From: Cellvibrio sp. KY-GH-1
GTDB taxonomy: Bacteria > Pseudomonadota > Gammaproteobacteria > Pseudomonadales > Cellvibrionaceae
Direction: 5' to 3'
Length of the DNA: 64,000 bases
NCBI RefSeq assembly: GCF_008806975.1
Contig: NZ_CP031728.1
Coordinates: forward strand, 1,054,001-1,118,000
Below, piece by piece: positions 8,659 through 17,550 of this stretch. How positions within the stretch are numbered: position 1 is the stretch's first letter; each line of letters opens with the position of its first letter. The notes beneath the pieces were generated by a model. That model ran no database searches, was not told where the DNA came from, and saw only the letters and a list, made by a program, of their open reading frames with translations. Position numbers and translations under genes: made by a program.

Positions 8659-10503
8659 ATGCTGCGCCTGAACCCTGCTCAACTCGATGAAAAATTAGAA
8701 TTTATTCAACACTATCTTGCTGCAGAGAATGCAGCCGACGGTTCCACCATGGACGCCAATGCCAATGTGACGCAAAAAAATATTGCGACATTGGAGGCGG
8801 AGTTAATGAAGGATTTTTTTGTACAAGTTAACCGCGAACAAGTGCGCCGAAAGATTGCGGAGTTATTTGGTGAGAGTATGGCGACGGAATATATTCGCCA
8901 GATTGAACAGCATGAAATTTATGTTCACGATGAAACCAGCCTGAAGCCCTACTGTGCCTCGCTCACCATGTATCCATTTTTGCTGGATGGATTAACCAAG
9001 CTGGGCGGCGAATCGCGCGCACCACAACATCTAGAATCCTTTTGCGGCACCTTTGTGAATTTTGTCTTTGCTGTGAGTTCACAATTTGCCGGTGCTATAG
9101 CCACCGTCGAATTTCTTACCTATTTTGATTATTTCGCACGCAGGGACTACGGTGATAACTACCTGAATACCCACACCAAACAAATCGCCAACCATTTACA
9201 ACATGTGGTTTACGCGCTTAATCAACCAGCAGCAGCGCGCGGCTATCAAAGCGTGTTCTGGAATATTTCCATTTACGACCAACATTATTTTGATTCGATG
9301 TTCGGTGAATTTGTATTTCCGGATTTCACCAAGCCGGAATGGACTAGCGTTGCACAACTGCAAGATTTTTTCCTGCATTGGTTTAATGCTGAACGCAGCA
9401 AAACCTTGTTGACCTTCCCGGTAGTGACAGTGGCGATGCTCACCGAAAATGGTCAATGTAAAGATCTCTCCTTTGCCGCGTCTATTGGCTCACATCTGGC
9501 CCAAGGTAGCGCGTTTTTTATGTATCTTTCCGACAATGCCGATTCGCTCGCCTCCTGCTGTCGTCTGCGCAACGAAATTAGCGACCACACATTTTCTTAC
9601 ACACTGGGGGCTGGCGGAGTTGCCACTGGTTCGATCAATGTGATCACGATCAATATGAATCGACTGGTCCAGGATAAGCGTGATTTACTCACTGAGGTGA
9701 AAAAAATTCACTGCTACCAAGTCGCCTATCGCCAATTAATGGAAGGCTATTTAGCCGCTGGCATGCTCAATGTGTATTCCGCCGGCTTTATCAGCCTCGA
9801 TAAACAATTTCTCACCATCGGCATTAACGGCATGGTAGAGGCCGCCGAGTCGCAAGGTATTCGTGCCAGCAACAACCCGGAATACATCGCATTTGTACAA
9901 AATCAATTAAAAGTCATTTACAACGCTAACCGCGCCGCCAAAGAAGAATTTGGCTACTTGTTCAATACTGAATTTGTTCCGGCTGAAAACTTGGGAGTTA
10001 AAAATGCCAAATGGGATAAAGCCGATGGCTATAAAGTGGAACGTGAATGTTATAACTCGTATTTTTATGTGGTGGAGGATGACCACACCAACCCACTCGA
10101 TAAATTTATTATGCATGGCCGCGAATTGATTGATTATCTCGACGGTGGTTCCGCACTCCATTTAAATCTGGATGAAGCATTAAGTGCAGATGCCTACATA
10201 AATCTTATCAACATTGCTGCTAAAACTGGCTGTAACTATTTTTGCATCAACGTAAAAATTACCATCTGTAATCAATGCCAACAGATCGACAAACGCACGC
10301 TGCATAAATGCTCTGCGTGCGGCTCAGATGATGTGGATTATGGTACTCGCGTAATTGGGTATTTAAAACGCATTTCGTCCTTCAGTGCCGGGCGTCGCAA
10401 AGAGCACAAGTTACGTCACTACCACGTAAAAAAAGCACGCACCACCTCGATTAATAGCACGCAACACCAGGCTGAGCGACATGATTCAACAGCTGCTGCC
10501 TGA
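8659..10503 (+). CDS. nrdD: Class III anaerobic ribonucleoside-triphosphate reductase NrdD (no ATP-cone)
   Basis: A glycyl-radical enzyme that makes dNTPs without oxygen. Of 614 residues, the C-terminal zinc site is Cys537, Cys540, Cys551 and Cys554, and the radical glycine is Gly567 in RVIGYLKR. Candidate catalytic cysteines lie in ESFCGTF and ASCCRLRNE. E. coli NrdD is about 712 residues with an N-terminal ATP-cone; that regulatory domain appears absent here, since the sequence moves quickly into the NrdD core. A GAGGAG site precedes the ATG. A terminator follows. Confidence 0.96.
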   Translation: MLRLNPAQLDEKLEFIQHYLAAENAADGSTMDANANVTQKNIATLEAELMKDFFVQVNREQVRRKIAELFGESMATEYIRQIEQHEIYVHDETSLKPYCASLTMYPFLLDGLTKLGGESRAPQHLESFCGTFVNFVFAVSSQFAGAIATVEFLTYFDYFARRDYGDNYLNTHTKQIANHLQHVVYALNQPAAARGYQSVFWNISIYDQHYFDSMFGEFVFPDFTKPEWTSVAQLQDFFLHWFNAERSKTLLTFPVVTVAMLTENGQCKDLSFAASIGSHLAQGSAFFMYLSDNADSLASCCRLRNEISDHTFSYTLGAGGVATGSINVITINMNRLVQDKRDLLTEVKKIHCYQVAYRQLMEGYLAAGMLNVYSAGFISLDKQFLTIGINGMVEAAESQGIRASNNPEYIAFVQNQLKVIYNANRAAKEEFGYLFNTEFVPAENLGVKNAKWDKADGYKVERECYNSYFYVVEDDHTNPLDKFIMHGRELIDYLDGGSALHLNLDEALSADAYINLINIAAKTGCNYFCINVKITICNQCQQIDKRTLHKCSACGSDDVDYGTRVIGYLKRISSFSAGRRKEHKLRHYHVKKARTTSINSTQHQAERHDSTAAA

Positions 10504-10594
10504 GATACATAATTAACCATTTACAAATCGATACCGTTTCAAAAACCGACGACTGATTCAAAACTAATGAATGCTGAAACCTCCTCAGCCCTTT

Positions 10595-10631
10595 CTGCAC
10601 CCGGCCCCCTTAGCCGGTGTGCAGTTTTTTT
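10595..10631 (+). terminator. Rho-independent terminator after nrdD
   Basis: CTGCACCCGGC and GCCGGTGTGCAG form a GC-rich stem of about 11 pairs with a single bulge and a seven-base loop, followed by TTTTTTT. It ends the nrdGD transcript before the convergent ubiT. Confidence 0.9.
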
Positions 10632-10642
10632 GCATGAATCAT

Positions 10643-11155
10643 TTAGCGATAACGCGCAACATATCCCGCAATTTGTTGTACAGCCGCAGCGATACGTGGG
10701 GGTAATTGGGTATTTAGCTCAATACTGGCCAATAAATTTTTAATGCCCAAGCCCAATTCGGTATCACCATTCATTTCCAACCGTCGCTGAAAAAATAGCA
10801 TGTCAGGGTCGAGCTTCTGGGTTGCAATCAGTAGCAGATCGTAACTGCTTGCACTAAAACGCAGATCGGGTTCGGCTTGTGCTTCCGCCACAACCAGCTT
10901 ATGTTTGCAGTAGCGAACGCTAAATTGAACACCTATATCCTTAACACAAATATTCAGCAATTTATCGCAAAAAAAATCCAATTCGCCTGCAGCAATTGCC
11001 TCGCGCAAGGCATAGTTAAGGCTGCACGCCAGTGTCAATTGCTGCAGTCTGTCAGGCACCACTCGCGCAGCCCAACCCATTGCGCCAGGCAGATGTGGAA
11101 TTACTTTTTGCGCGAGAGCATCTACCCCTTTGCTTACCCTTTGTTGGTATAACAT
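10643..11155 (-). CDS. ubiT: O2-independent ubiquinone biosynthesis accessory factor UbiT (SCP2 domain)
   Basis: A 170-residue protein with an SCP2/sterol-carrier lipid-binding fold (about residues 40-150, ending in MNGDTELGLGIKNLLASI). In E. coli UbiT binds polyprenyl intermediates and is essential for ubiquinone synthesis without oxygen, together with UbiU and UbiV. The assignment rests on the sequence pattern and on its position divergent from ubiU, as found in several proteobacteria. The 84-base gap to ubiU probably holds both promoters. Confidence 0.9.
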   Translation of the reverse strand: MLYQQRVSKGVDALAQKVIPHLPGAMGWAARVVPDRLQQLTLACSLNYALREAIAAGELDFFCDKLLNICVKDIGVQFSVRYCKHKLVVAEAQAEPDLRFSASSYDLLLIATQKLDPDMLFFQRRLEMNGDTELGLGIKNLLASIELNTQLPPRIAAAVQQIAGYVARYR

Positions 11156-11239
11156 TTTTGCACCTCATGATCGACAATAGAGCATTCCCAATCATGACAA
11201 GCTAACACCAAGCTGGCTATAAACCATTGGAGGTAGGCG

Positions 11240-12247
11240 ATGGAATTGTTATGCCCCGCAGGCAATATTCCTGCACTTAAAGCGGCCATTGAAAATGGTG
11301 CCGATGCAGTGTACTTGGGGTTGCGCAACGAAACTAACGCGCGCCATTTTGCCGGTTTGAATCTGGACGCGTTAAAACTGAAAGAAGCCGCACATTATGC
11401 GCATCAACACCGGTGCAAGGTGCATCTGGCGATTAATACCTTTGCACACCCTGATACCTGGCAGCATTGGACCAGCGCAGTAGATGAGGCGATTGCTTGT
11501 GGAGTAGATGCATTAATTATTGCTGACCTGAGCATTCTGCAATATGCCTCCGAGCGCTACCCACACGCAGAGCTGCATTTGTCGGTACAGGCATCGGCAA
11601 CTAACGCGGCCGCAATCGATTTTTATGCACAGCAATTTAATGTGCAGCGCGTGGTATTGCCTCGGGTACTGTCTATCGCTCAAGTAAAAAATCTGGCGCG
11701 CTCCTGCACTACACCTTTGGAAGTATTCGCCTTTGGCAGCCTGTGCATTATGGCGGAGGGGCGTTGCTATTTAAGTTCTTATTTAACCGGGCAATCACCC
11801 AATACATTTGGTGCCTGCTCACCTGCCGAATTTGTGCGCTGGGAAGACCGCAATGGCGTGTTGGAATCCCGTTTAAATAATGTATTAATTGATCGCTTTG
11901 GCACTAATGAAACAGCGGGCTACCCAACACTGTGCAAAGGCCGCTTTACACTCGCCGATGAACCCGGCTCAACGCCTTATCATGCATTGGAAGAGCCCAC
12001 CAGTTTAAATACGATGGAATTATTGCCGGAACTTCTCGCACTGGGTATTCGCTCATTAAAAATTGAAGGGCGTCAACGCAGCGCGGCTTACGTCGCGCAA
12101 GTTACACGCGCGTGGCGCCAAGCCATTGATTGCTGCCGCGCCGACCCTGAAAAATTTTTAGTTAAAAATGAATGGCAAGCTGCACTCACGCAACTGGCTG
12201 AAGGCAGCCAAACCACACTGGGTGCTTACGAACGTCAGTGGCGATAA
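11240..12247 (+). CDS. ubiU: O2-independent ubiquinone hydroxylation protein UbiU (U32 family)
   Basis: A 335-residue peptidase-U32-family protein. UbiU and UbiV form an Fe-S heterodimer that hydroxylates ubiquinone precursors using prephenate rather than O2. It starts MELLCPAGNIPALKAAIENGADAV in typical form. Cysteines expected for the [4Fe-4S] cluster are in LCIMAEGRCYLSS, FGACSP and LCKGRF. GGAGG precedes the ATG. ubiV follows 17 bases after the stop. Confidence 0.95.
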   Translation: MELLCPAGNIPALKAAIENGADAVYLGLRNETNARHFAGLNLDALKLKEAAHYAHQHRCKVHLAINTFAHPDTWQHWTSAVDEAIACGVDALIIADLSILQYASERYPHAELHLSVQASATNAAAIDFYAQQFNVQRVVLPRVLSIAQVKNLARSCTTPLEVFAFGSLCIMAEGRCYLSSYLTGQSPNTFGACSPAEFVRWEDRNGVLESRLNNVLIDRFGTNETAGYPTLCKGRFTLADEPGSTPYHALEEPTSLNTMELLPELLALGIRSLKIEGRQRSAAYVAQVTRAWRQAIDCCRADPEKFLVKNEWQAALTQLAEGSQTTLGAYERQWR

Positions 12248-12264
12248 AAACAAAAGGTTTTATT

Positions 12265-13158
12265 ATGAAATTTTCACTCGGACCGATTTTATATTTTTGG
12301 GATAAAAACAGCGTGCTGGATTTTTACCGCACTGCCGCCGAATCCTGTGTAGATATTATTTATTTGGGTGAAACCGTATGCCCCAAGCGTCGCGAATTGC
12401 GCCTGGAAGATTACATCGACCTTGCACACCAATTGCGTGAAGCGGGCAAAGAAGTGGTGCTCTCCAGCATGACATTGTTGGAATCCCCAGCAGATTTACG
12501 CGAGTTAAATCGCTACTGCGACAACGGTGAATTTTTAATTGAAGCAAATGACATAGGCGCCGTGGGTTTACTGAACGAGCGCGGGCTGCCTTTTGTGGCA
12601 GGCAATACACTCAATTGTTATAACCAACACAGTTTGCGCTATTTAATGAAAATGGGTATGCAACGCTGGGTAGTTCCCGTTGAATTACCCCTGCGCTGGA
12701 TAAACAGTATGTTAGAGAGCAGTGAAATAAACGATGTACGCGAATGCTTTACTTCCGAACTGTTTGCCTTTGGGCACTTACCACTGGCTTGGTCGGCGCG
12801 CTGTTTTAGCGCACGTGCCGAGGGTAAATCCAAAGACCAATGCGATTTGTGCTGCAAAAAATATCCAGCAGGCCGAGCAGTAACCAGTCAGGAAGGCGAG
12901 ACATTATTTACATTAAATGGTATTCAAACCCAATCCGGTTATCGACACAACCTCATTAACGATTTACAAGGGCTACAGCATACTATTGATATTATTCGTT
13001 TAAGTCCGCAAGAAAATGATACATTTTTGTGGCTGGAACGCTTTCAACAGCAATTACACAATCCAACAACATTTCCTTTACAAAAGCCTGACTGCAATGG
13101 CTTTTGGCATGATCAAGCGGGCAAGGAATTAATCATCGCCAGTACCGGAAGCCACTAA
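12265..13158 (+). CDS. ubiV: O2-independent ubiquinone hydroxylation protein UbiV (U32 family)
   Basis: The Fe-S partner of UbiU. The ATG at 12265 gives 297 residues beginning MKFSLGPILYFW, as in the family; a longer reading would overlap ubiU. Cluster cysteines are visible in ETVCPKRREL and in the CFSARAEGKSKDQCDLCC segment. The stop codon is immediately followed by the mobA ATG, so these genes form one transcript: ubiU-ubiV-mobA. Confidence 0.95.
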   Translation: MKFSLGPILYFWDKNSVLDFYRTAAESCVDIIYLGETVCPKRRELRLEDYIDLAHQLREAGKEVVLSSMTLLESPADLRELNRYCDNGEFLIEANDIGAVGLLNERGLPFVAGNTLNCYNQHSLRYLMKMGMQRWVVPVELPLRWINSMLESSEINDVRECFTSELFAFGHLPLAWSARCFSARAEGKSKDQCDLCCKKYPAGRAVTSQEGETLFTLNGIQTQSGYRHNLINDLQGLQHTIDIIRLSPQENDTFLWLERFQQQLHNPTTFPLQKPDCNGFWHDQAGKELIIASTGSH

Positions 13159-13794
13159 ATGGAAAAGACAATCGCCGTAGTATTGGCCGGTGGTCGCTCA
13201 AGCCGAATGGGCGGACAACCCAAATGCCTGTGCGCATTGGGCGAGGAGCGCATCATCGACTCCTTACTAGCACGACTTACCCCACAAGTTGATGAAATTC
13301 TTTTGAATATCGCGCCCGGCTCGTCCCTGATAGAGGAGATCTTTAGACACCCCACACATAGACCGGCACATATCAGTGTGGTTGAAGACCTATATTCCTC
13401 ATTCTCAGGCCCGCTTGCAGGCATCGCTAGCAGCATGCAACACCTGCGCGCGCGCAATTCATCGGCAAAATGGTTACTCAGTGTCGCTTCCGACACGCCA
13501 TTTATACCCACTGATTTGTATAGCCGATTCTTGCAAGCAACAAAGCTGCACAATAATCACGTTTACGTTGCGCAACATAATCATCAACAGCAGTATGTTT
13601 TCGCACTCTGGAATATCGCACTTTTCCCACAGCTAGACACAATTTTGCGCGCAGGCGAAAAATATCGAATGCAAGACATACTGCACTCACTACAAGCAAT
13701 TACCATTGATTTTTCTAACGGCGATGAAAACGCATTTTTTAATGTAAACACCCCTCAGGATTTAATTGCAGCGCATTCATTGCTAGTGCAATAA
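13159..13794 (+). CDS. mobA: Molybdenum cofactor guanylyltransferase MobA
   Basis: MobA attaches GMP to molybdopterin to make the bis-MGD cofactor needed by NarG. The 211-residue protein has the nucleotide-binding signature LAGGRSSRMGGQPK at residues 9-22 and a later SVASDTPFIP metal-site motif. It begins directly at the ubiV stop with no gap. Pairing a NarG cofactor gene with quinone genes supports a shared anaerobic regulon. Confidence 0.95.
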   Translation: MEKTIAVVLAGGRSSRMGGQPKCLCALGEERIIDSLLARLTPQVDEILLNIAPGSSLIEEIFRHPTHRPAHISVVEDLYSSFSGPLAGIASSMQHLRARNSSAKWLLSVASDTPFIPTDLYSRFLQATKLHNNHVYVAQHNHQQQYVFALWNIALFPQLDTILRAGEKYRMQDILHSLQAITIDFSNGDENAFFNVNTPQDLIAAHSLLVQ

Positions 13795-13800
13795 CCAATT

Positions 13801-13830
13801 GCCGCTACCTACCTCGTTGTAGGTAGCGGC
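13801..13830. terminator. Perfect 12-bp hairpin between mobA and narK
   Basis: GCCGCTACCTAC and GTAGGTAGCGGC are exact complements around CTCGTT. It starts six bases after the mobA stop, as a terminator would, but no U-run follows. Its core, TACCTCG-TT-GTAGGTA, also has the 7-2-7 layout of a NarL site, so it could act in transcription initiation of narK. Confidence 0.5.
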
Positions 13831-13951
13831 TACCCACTCAAACCGCCCCGCGCCGATAGCAAGCTTAAGACGCGCACAGTAAACTCCTATTGAATAACAT
13901 GCAGTTATTAATGCTCGCATTGTGAATTATTGGTATCACTAGGAGAGAATT

Positions 13952-15214
13952 ATGGAAAAAAGTGAATACAAAGCCTGGTCCGTTGTTATCGCCAGTACGT
14001 TTTCATTTACCATTTGTTTTATGATTTGGATGATGTTTGCGGTTATCGGAATCCCTATCAAAGAAGCATTGGCACTCAATGAAACTGAATTTGGTTTATT
14101 GATTGCGATGCCGGTGCTGACTGGATCTTTAATCCGCTTACCCATGGGTATGTGGACCGACCGCTTTGGTGGCAGAATCGTATTTTTTATATTGATGCTT
14201 TCAACGGTAATTCCCATTTGGCTAATTTCATATGCAACAGCCTATTGGCAATTTTTAGTGCTGAGTTTATTTGTAGGGGTTGCAGGCGGCTCATTTACCG
14301 TTGGTATAGCTTATTGCGCTCGCTGGTTTAAAAAAGAGCGCCAAGGCTTGGCAATGGGAATATTCGGTGCAGGCAATACCGGCGCGGCTGTTACCAAACT
14401 CGTTGCCCCCATTATTGTAGTGGCATACGGCTGGACAATGGTTCCCAAAGTTTATGCCGTGCTTATGCTGATTACCGCACTACTGTTTTGGTTTTTTAGT
14501 TTTACCGATAAATCCCACAGCGCGGCCAGCGGCATCACGATTAAACAACAACTAGCGGTATTAAAAGATCCCCGGGTATGGCGCTACAGCCAGTATTATT
14601 CCATTGTATTCGGCGGTTATGTGGCGCTCTCGCTATGGATGACAAAATACTACATTACCGAATACGGTTTTGATTTAAAAACAGCGGCACTTTTGGCGGT
14701 TGCATTTAGTTTGCCCGGCGGCATGTTGCGTGCATTGGGTGGATACTTCTCTGACAAATTTGGCGCTCACACAGTAACCTGGTGGGTACTTTGGGTATCA
14801 CTCGTGTGTTTGTTTTTTCTCTCCTACCCGCCCACGGAAGTTGTAATTACCACCATTGATGGCACCAAGAGCTTTCACTTCGGCTTGGGTGCAACCAGTT
14901 TCACCATTATTATGTTTACCATGGGCATTGCTTTCGCAGTAGGTAAAGCATCGGTTTTTAAATATATTTCTGATGATTACCCCAAAAATATTGGCGTTGT
15001 TTCTGGAGTGGTAGGTTTGGCCGGCGGATTAGGTGGATTTATTTTACCTATTTTATTTGGCGCATTGGTTGACTTAACGGGCGTCCGCTCTTCTGCATTT
15101 ATGTTTATGTTCGGCATTATTTGGACATCACTCATGTGGATGTACTTCTCCGAGGTTCGACCTGTACACGCCGAAAAAGAGTTGCACCGCAACACACCCC
15201 CTCAGGAACATTAA
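13952..15214 (+). CDS. Nitrate/nitrite transporter, MFS, NarK1-like
   Basis: A 420-residue inner-membrane protein with twelve predicted hydrophobic segments. It has the nitrate porter features FTICFMIWMMFAVIGIPIKE in the first helix, GTWTDR-like GMWTDRFGGR, and glycine-rich AGNTGAA and GLAGGLGGF in the signature helices. It belongs to the shorter NarK1/NasA-like branch, expected to move nitrate with protons. AGGAGAG lies before the ATG. In Pseudomonas narK1 and narK2 are adjacent; here they are 8 kb apart. Confidence 0.9.
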   Translation: MEKSEYKAWSVVIASTFSFTICFMIWMMFAVIGIPIKEALALNETEFGLLIAMPVLTGSLIRLPMGMWTDRFGGRIVFFILMLSTVIPIWLISYATAYWQFLVLSLFVGVAGGSFTVGIAYCARWFKKERQGLAMGIFGAGNTGAAVTKLVAPIIVVAYGWTMVPKVYAVLMLITALLFWFFSFTDKSHSAASGITIKQQLAVLKDPRVWRYSQYYSIVFGGYVALSLWMTKYYITEYGFDLKTAALLAVAFSLPGGMLRALGGYFSDKFGAHTVTWWVLWVSLVCLFFLSYPPTEVVITTIDGTKSFHFGLGATSFTIIMFTMGIAFAVGKASVFKYISDDYPKNIGVVSGVVGLAGGLGGFILPILFGALVDLTGVRSSAFMFMFGIIWTSLMWMYFSEVRPVHAEKELHRNTPPQEH

Positions 15215-15230
15215 TTCTATTCTATAGGGC

Positions 15231-15244
15231 TTGATGCAGATCAA
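15231..15244 (+). promoter_or_regulatory. FNR/Anr box with matching -10 upstream of the DGC gene and moa genes
   Basis: TTGATGCAGATCAA fits TTGAT-N4-ATCAA perfectly. A -10-like TTATAC lies at 15265-15270, exactly where a class II FNR promoter would have it (start near 15277-15279). It drives the DGC protein gene and possibly moaA-E beyond. Confidence 0.85.
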
Positions 15245-15318
15245 CCGCAAAAAGCCCAGCATTTTTATACTGATTACAATTTATTTTTTCGATTACATAA
15301 ATGTATCAGGACATTACC

Positions 15319-15696
15319 ATGACCAACAAAGAAAGTGACTTACCATTAGTCTATTCATGCTCAGGCTGCTCCAATGTAGCGCAGCTCGCGAATGATATTG
15401 CCGTCGTACTAGACCGGGAAGGACATGCGCAAATGTCATGCATCGCTGGTGTGGGGGGCAATGTGAAAGGGTTAGTCAAACTTGCAAAATCGGGTCGCCC
15501 TATTCTCGCTATTGATGGTTGTAAAATTGCCTGCGTAAAAAAAGTATTGGAGCAGCATCAGATTAAACCCAGCTGGCATTTTGAATTGAGTGGTTTGGGG
15601 TTAAAAAAAATAGAGCATCAGGGTTGCTCTATTGGCGATATGCATAAGGCATTGAGTGCTGCACATCAATTACTATCCATAAAAAAAATGGATTAG
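15319..15696 (+). CDS. DGC-domain putative zinc/metal-binding protein
   Basis: A 125-residue cytoplasmic protein. The ATG at 15319 was preferred over 15301 because AGGA lies eight bases before it. It has paired cysteines SCSGCSNV at the N-terminus, SCIAGVGG, and the defining IDGCKIACVKK motif of the DGC family, plus a late GCS. Such proteins are thought to bind zinc, but no reaction is known. A perfect FNR promoter in front and the Moco riboswitch and moa genes behind place it in anaerobic metabolism. Confidence 0.85.
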   Translation: MTNKESDLPLVYSCSGCSNVAQLANDIAVVLDREGHAQMSCIAGVGGNVKGLVKLAKSGRPILAIDGCKIACVKKVLEQHQIKPSWHFELSGLGLKKIEHQGCSIGDMHKALSAAHQLLSIKKMD

Positions 15697-15876
15697 TTTA
15701 TTAATTTTTTGCAACAGATCACATCAGCAGACTATTTGATTTAACACAAACTCACTGAAAATTAACAACCAGGTACATACCGCTGGATTCACAACTACCC
15801 CCAAAGTGGTAATCGTGCACCCATTCACGGCAATAACATCACCCAACCAAAGCCGCTAGTATGAAACCACTATAGA

Positions 15877-15970
15877 AACAACGCCGAGCTTAATGACCTA
15901 AGGTCATCCCGACTATGGCATTAAGCCAATGGGTCTGTTTGGAAATGAACAGGCCTCCCGGATTGGAAAG
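15877..15970 (+). promoter_or_regulatory. Molybdenum cofactor (Moco) riboswitch before moaA
   Basis: The leader matches the Moco RNA motif known upstream of E. coli moaA. A stem GGTCTGTT/AACAGGCC with a GGAAATG-type loop is followed by GCCTCCCG and then GGAAAGGTG just before the ATG, nearly the same order and bases as in E. coli. Upstream strands CTTAATG and CATTAAG can pair around a small TGACC/GGTCA hairpin. The ribosome site GGAAAGGTG lies at the 3' edge, so cofactor binding would block translation. The exact 5' boundary is uncertain. Confidence 0.85.
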
Positions 15971-15977
15971 GTGTTTT

Positions 15978-16964
15978 ATGCTGGTTGAATCGCCACTAAC
16001 AGATAGGTTTGCGCGCACGTTTGGTTATTTGCGCCTGTCACTCACGGAAAAATGTAATTTCAGTTGCAGCTATTGTTTACCCGATGGCAGCGAATGCCAT
16101 TCTATGGAGGGTGATTTAAGTCTGATTGAAATTCGTCGTTTAGTCACCGCTTTTGCATTATTAGGCACTCAAAAAATTCGCCTAACCGGCGGTGAACCGA
16201 GCTTGCGCCGCGATTTATGTGACATCATAAAAACCTGTAAAAATGTTGCAGGAATTAACTCAGTAGCACTTACCACTAACGGCTTTCGCCTGGAAAAAGA
16301 CGTAGCCAGCTGGCGTGCTGCGGGTTTGGATGCGCTTAATGTCAGCATTGATAGCTTGCGCCCGGAGATGTTTCAACTAATCACTGGCAGTGGAAAGTTG
16401 CGCAGCATTTTAACGGGCCTTGATGAGGCTCAAGCACTGGGCTTTAAACAACTCAAAATTAACACCGTGTTGCTGCGCGAACAGAATGCCCGTGAGCTGG
16501 ACGATTTTCTTGCATTTATTAAAACCCGCAGAATTACCCTTCGTTTTATTGAGTTAATGCGCACCGGTGACAACGCGGATTTTTTTGCCCGCCAACATTT
16601 AAGTGGTGAGAGTATTCAACAGCGTTTGCTAAGTGAGGGATGGACGCAAAAAATTCGCAGCGCTAATGCTGGACCCGCCAAAGAATTTATCCACCCGGAT
16701 TACCTCGGCTCTATAGGCCTGATAATGCCCTACAGCAAAAACTTTTGTGCTGATTGCAATCGCCTGCGGGTTTCCAGCAAAGCGGAATTGTATTTATGTT
16801 TATTTGCCGAGCAACATCAATCCATGCGCGCATTATTACAACGCGATGACCCGCAACCGCTGATGAATTTTTTGCGCGCCGCACTACAACATAAAACTGC
16901 CAGTCACGATTTACAGAACCAGATCACCGGTTCAACCCGTCACTTAGCCATGATTGGCGGTTAA
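15978..16964 (+). CDS. moaA: GTP 3',8-cyclase MoaA
   Basis: A radical SAM enzyme for the first step of molybdenum cofactor synthesis. The ATG at 15978 follows the riboswitch ribosome site GGAAAGGTG. The 328 residues carry the SAM cluster motif CNFSCSYC (Cys26, Cys30, Cys33), the second-cluster pattern FCADCNRLRVSS and CLF, and the required C-terminal Gly-Gly (MIGG). A longer upstream reading would run through the riboswitch and was rejected. Confidence 0.96.
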   Translation: MLVESPLTDRFARTFGYLRLSLTEKCNFSCSYCLPDGSECHSMEGDLSLIEIRRLVTAFALLGTQKIRLTGGEPSLRRDLCDIIKTCKNVAGINSVALTTNGFRLEKDVASWRAAGLDALNVSIDSLRPEMFQLITGSGKLRSILTGLDEAQALGFKQLKINTVLLREQNARELDDFLAFIKTRRITLRFIELMRTGDNADFFARQHLSGESIQQRLLSEGWTQKIRSANAGPAKEFIHPDYLGSIGLIMPYSKNFCADCNRLRVSSKAELYLCLFAEQHQSMRALLQRDDPQPLMNFLRAALQHKTASHDLQNQITGSTRHLAMIGG

Positions 16965-16993
16965 TTTTTCTATAGATAGCGAGTGTATTATTT

Positions 16994-17539
16994 ATGGGCC
17001 ACCACACCACAGAAAATATTTTACCGCTAGCGATTGCGGTACTGACCGTATCCGACACCCGCAGCATTGCCAATGACACTTCCGGCGCGGCTTTAATTGA
17101 GCGACTACAAGATGCACAACACCAACTCGCCACACGCGCTCTGGTCATTGACGATATTTATCAAATCCGAGCCCAGTGTTCGCAGTGGATTGCCGACGAA
17201 AAAATTCAGGTGATTTTAATCACCGGAGGGACAGGTTTTACCGGGCGCGATTCAACCCCTGAGGCCATGACCCCCTTATTTGATAAAACCGTAGAAGGCT
17301 TTGGCGAATTATTTCGCCAGATATCTTATCGCCATATTGGTACTTCCACTATTCAATCCCGTGCGGTTGCCGGGCTTGCCAATAACACGCTGATTTTTTG
17401 TTTACCTGGCTCCACTAACGCCTGCAAAACAGCGTGGGATGAGATCATTAAATACCAATTGGATTCCACACAGGGCCCATGCAACTTTGTACCGCATTTA
17501 AAAAAGACTGATCGTCTACCTTGCGGAACACGCGGATAA
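16994..17539 (+). CDS. moaB: Molybdenum cofactor biosynthesis protein MoaB/MogA family
   Basis: A 181-residue MPT-binding-domain protein. [17 protein letters not shown] is the MoaB/MogA substrate-site motif and [17 protein letters not shown] is the second conserved block. MogA-type enzymes adenylylate molybdopterin before molybdate insertion by MoeA; the role of MoaB is less defined. Without a separate mogA in the window, this gene may fill the MogA role. It lies between moaA and moaC. Confidence 0.9.
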   Translation: MGHHTTENILPLAIAVLTVSDTRSIANDTSGAALIERLQDAQHQLATRALVIDDIYQIRAQCSQWIADEKIQVILITGGTGFTGRDSTPEAMTPLFDKTVEGFGELFRQISYRHIGTSTIQSRAVAGLANNTLIFCLPGSTNACKTAWDEIIKYQLDSTQGPCNFVPHLKKTDRLPCGTRG

Positions 17540-17550
17540 ACGGAACGAAT

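Noticed and set aside
15915..15977. A 21-residue N-terminal extension of MoaA
   Set aside because: It would translate the Moco riboswitch, and the ribosome site lies before the ATG at 15978.
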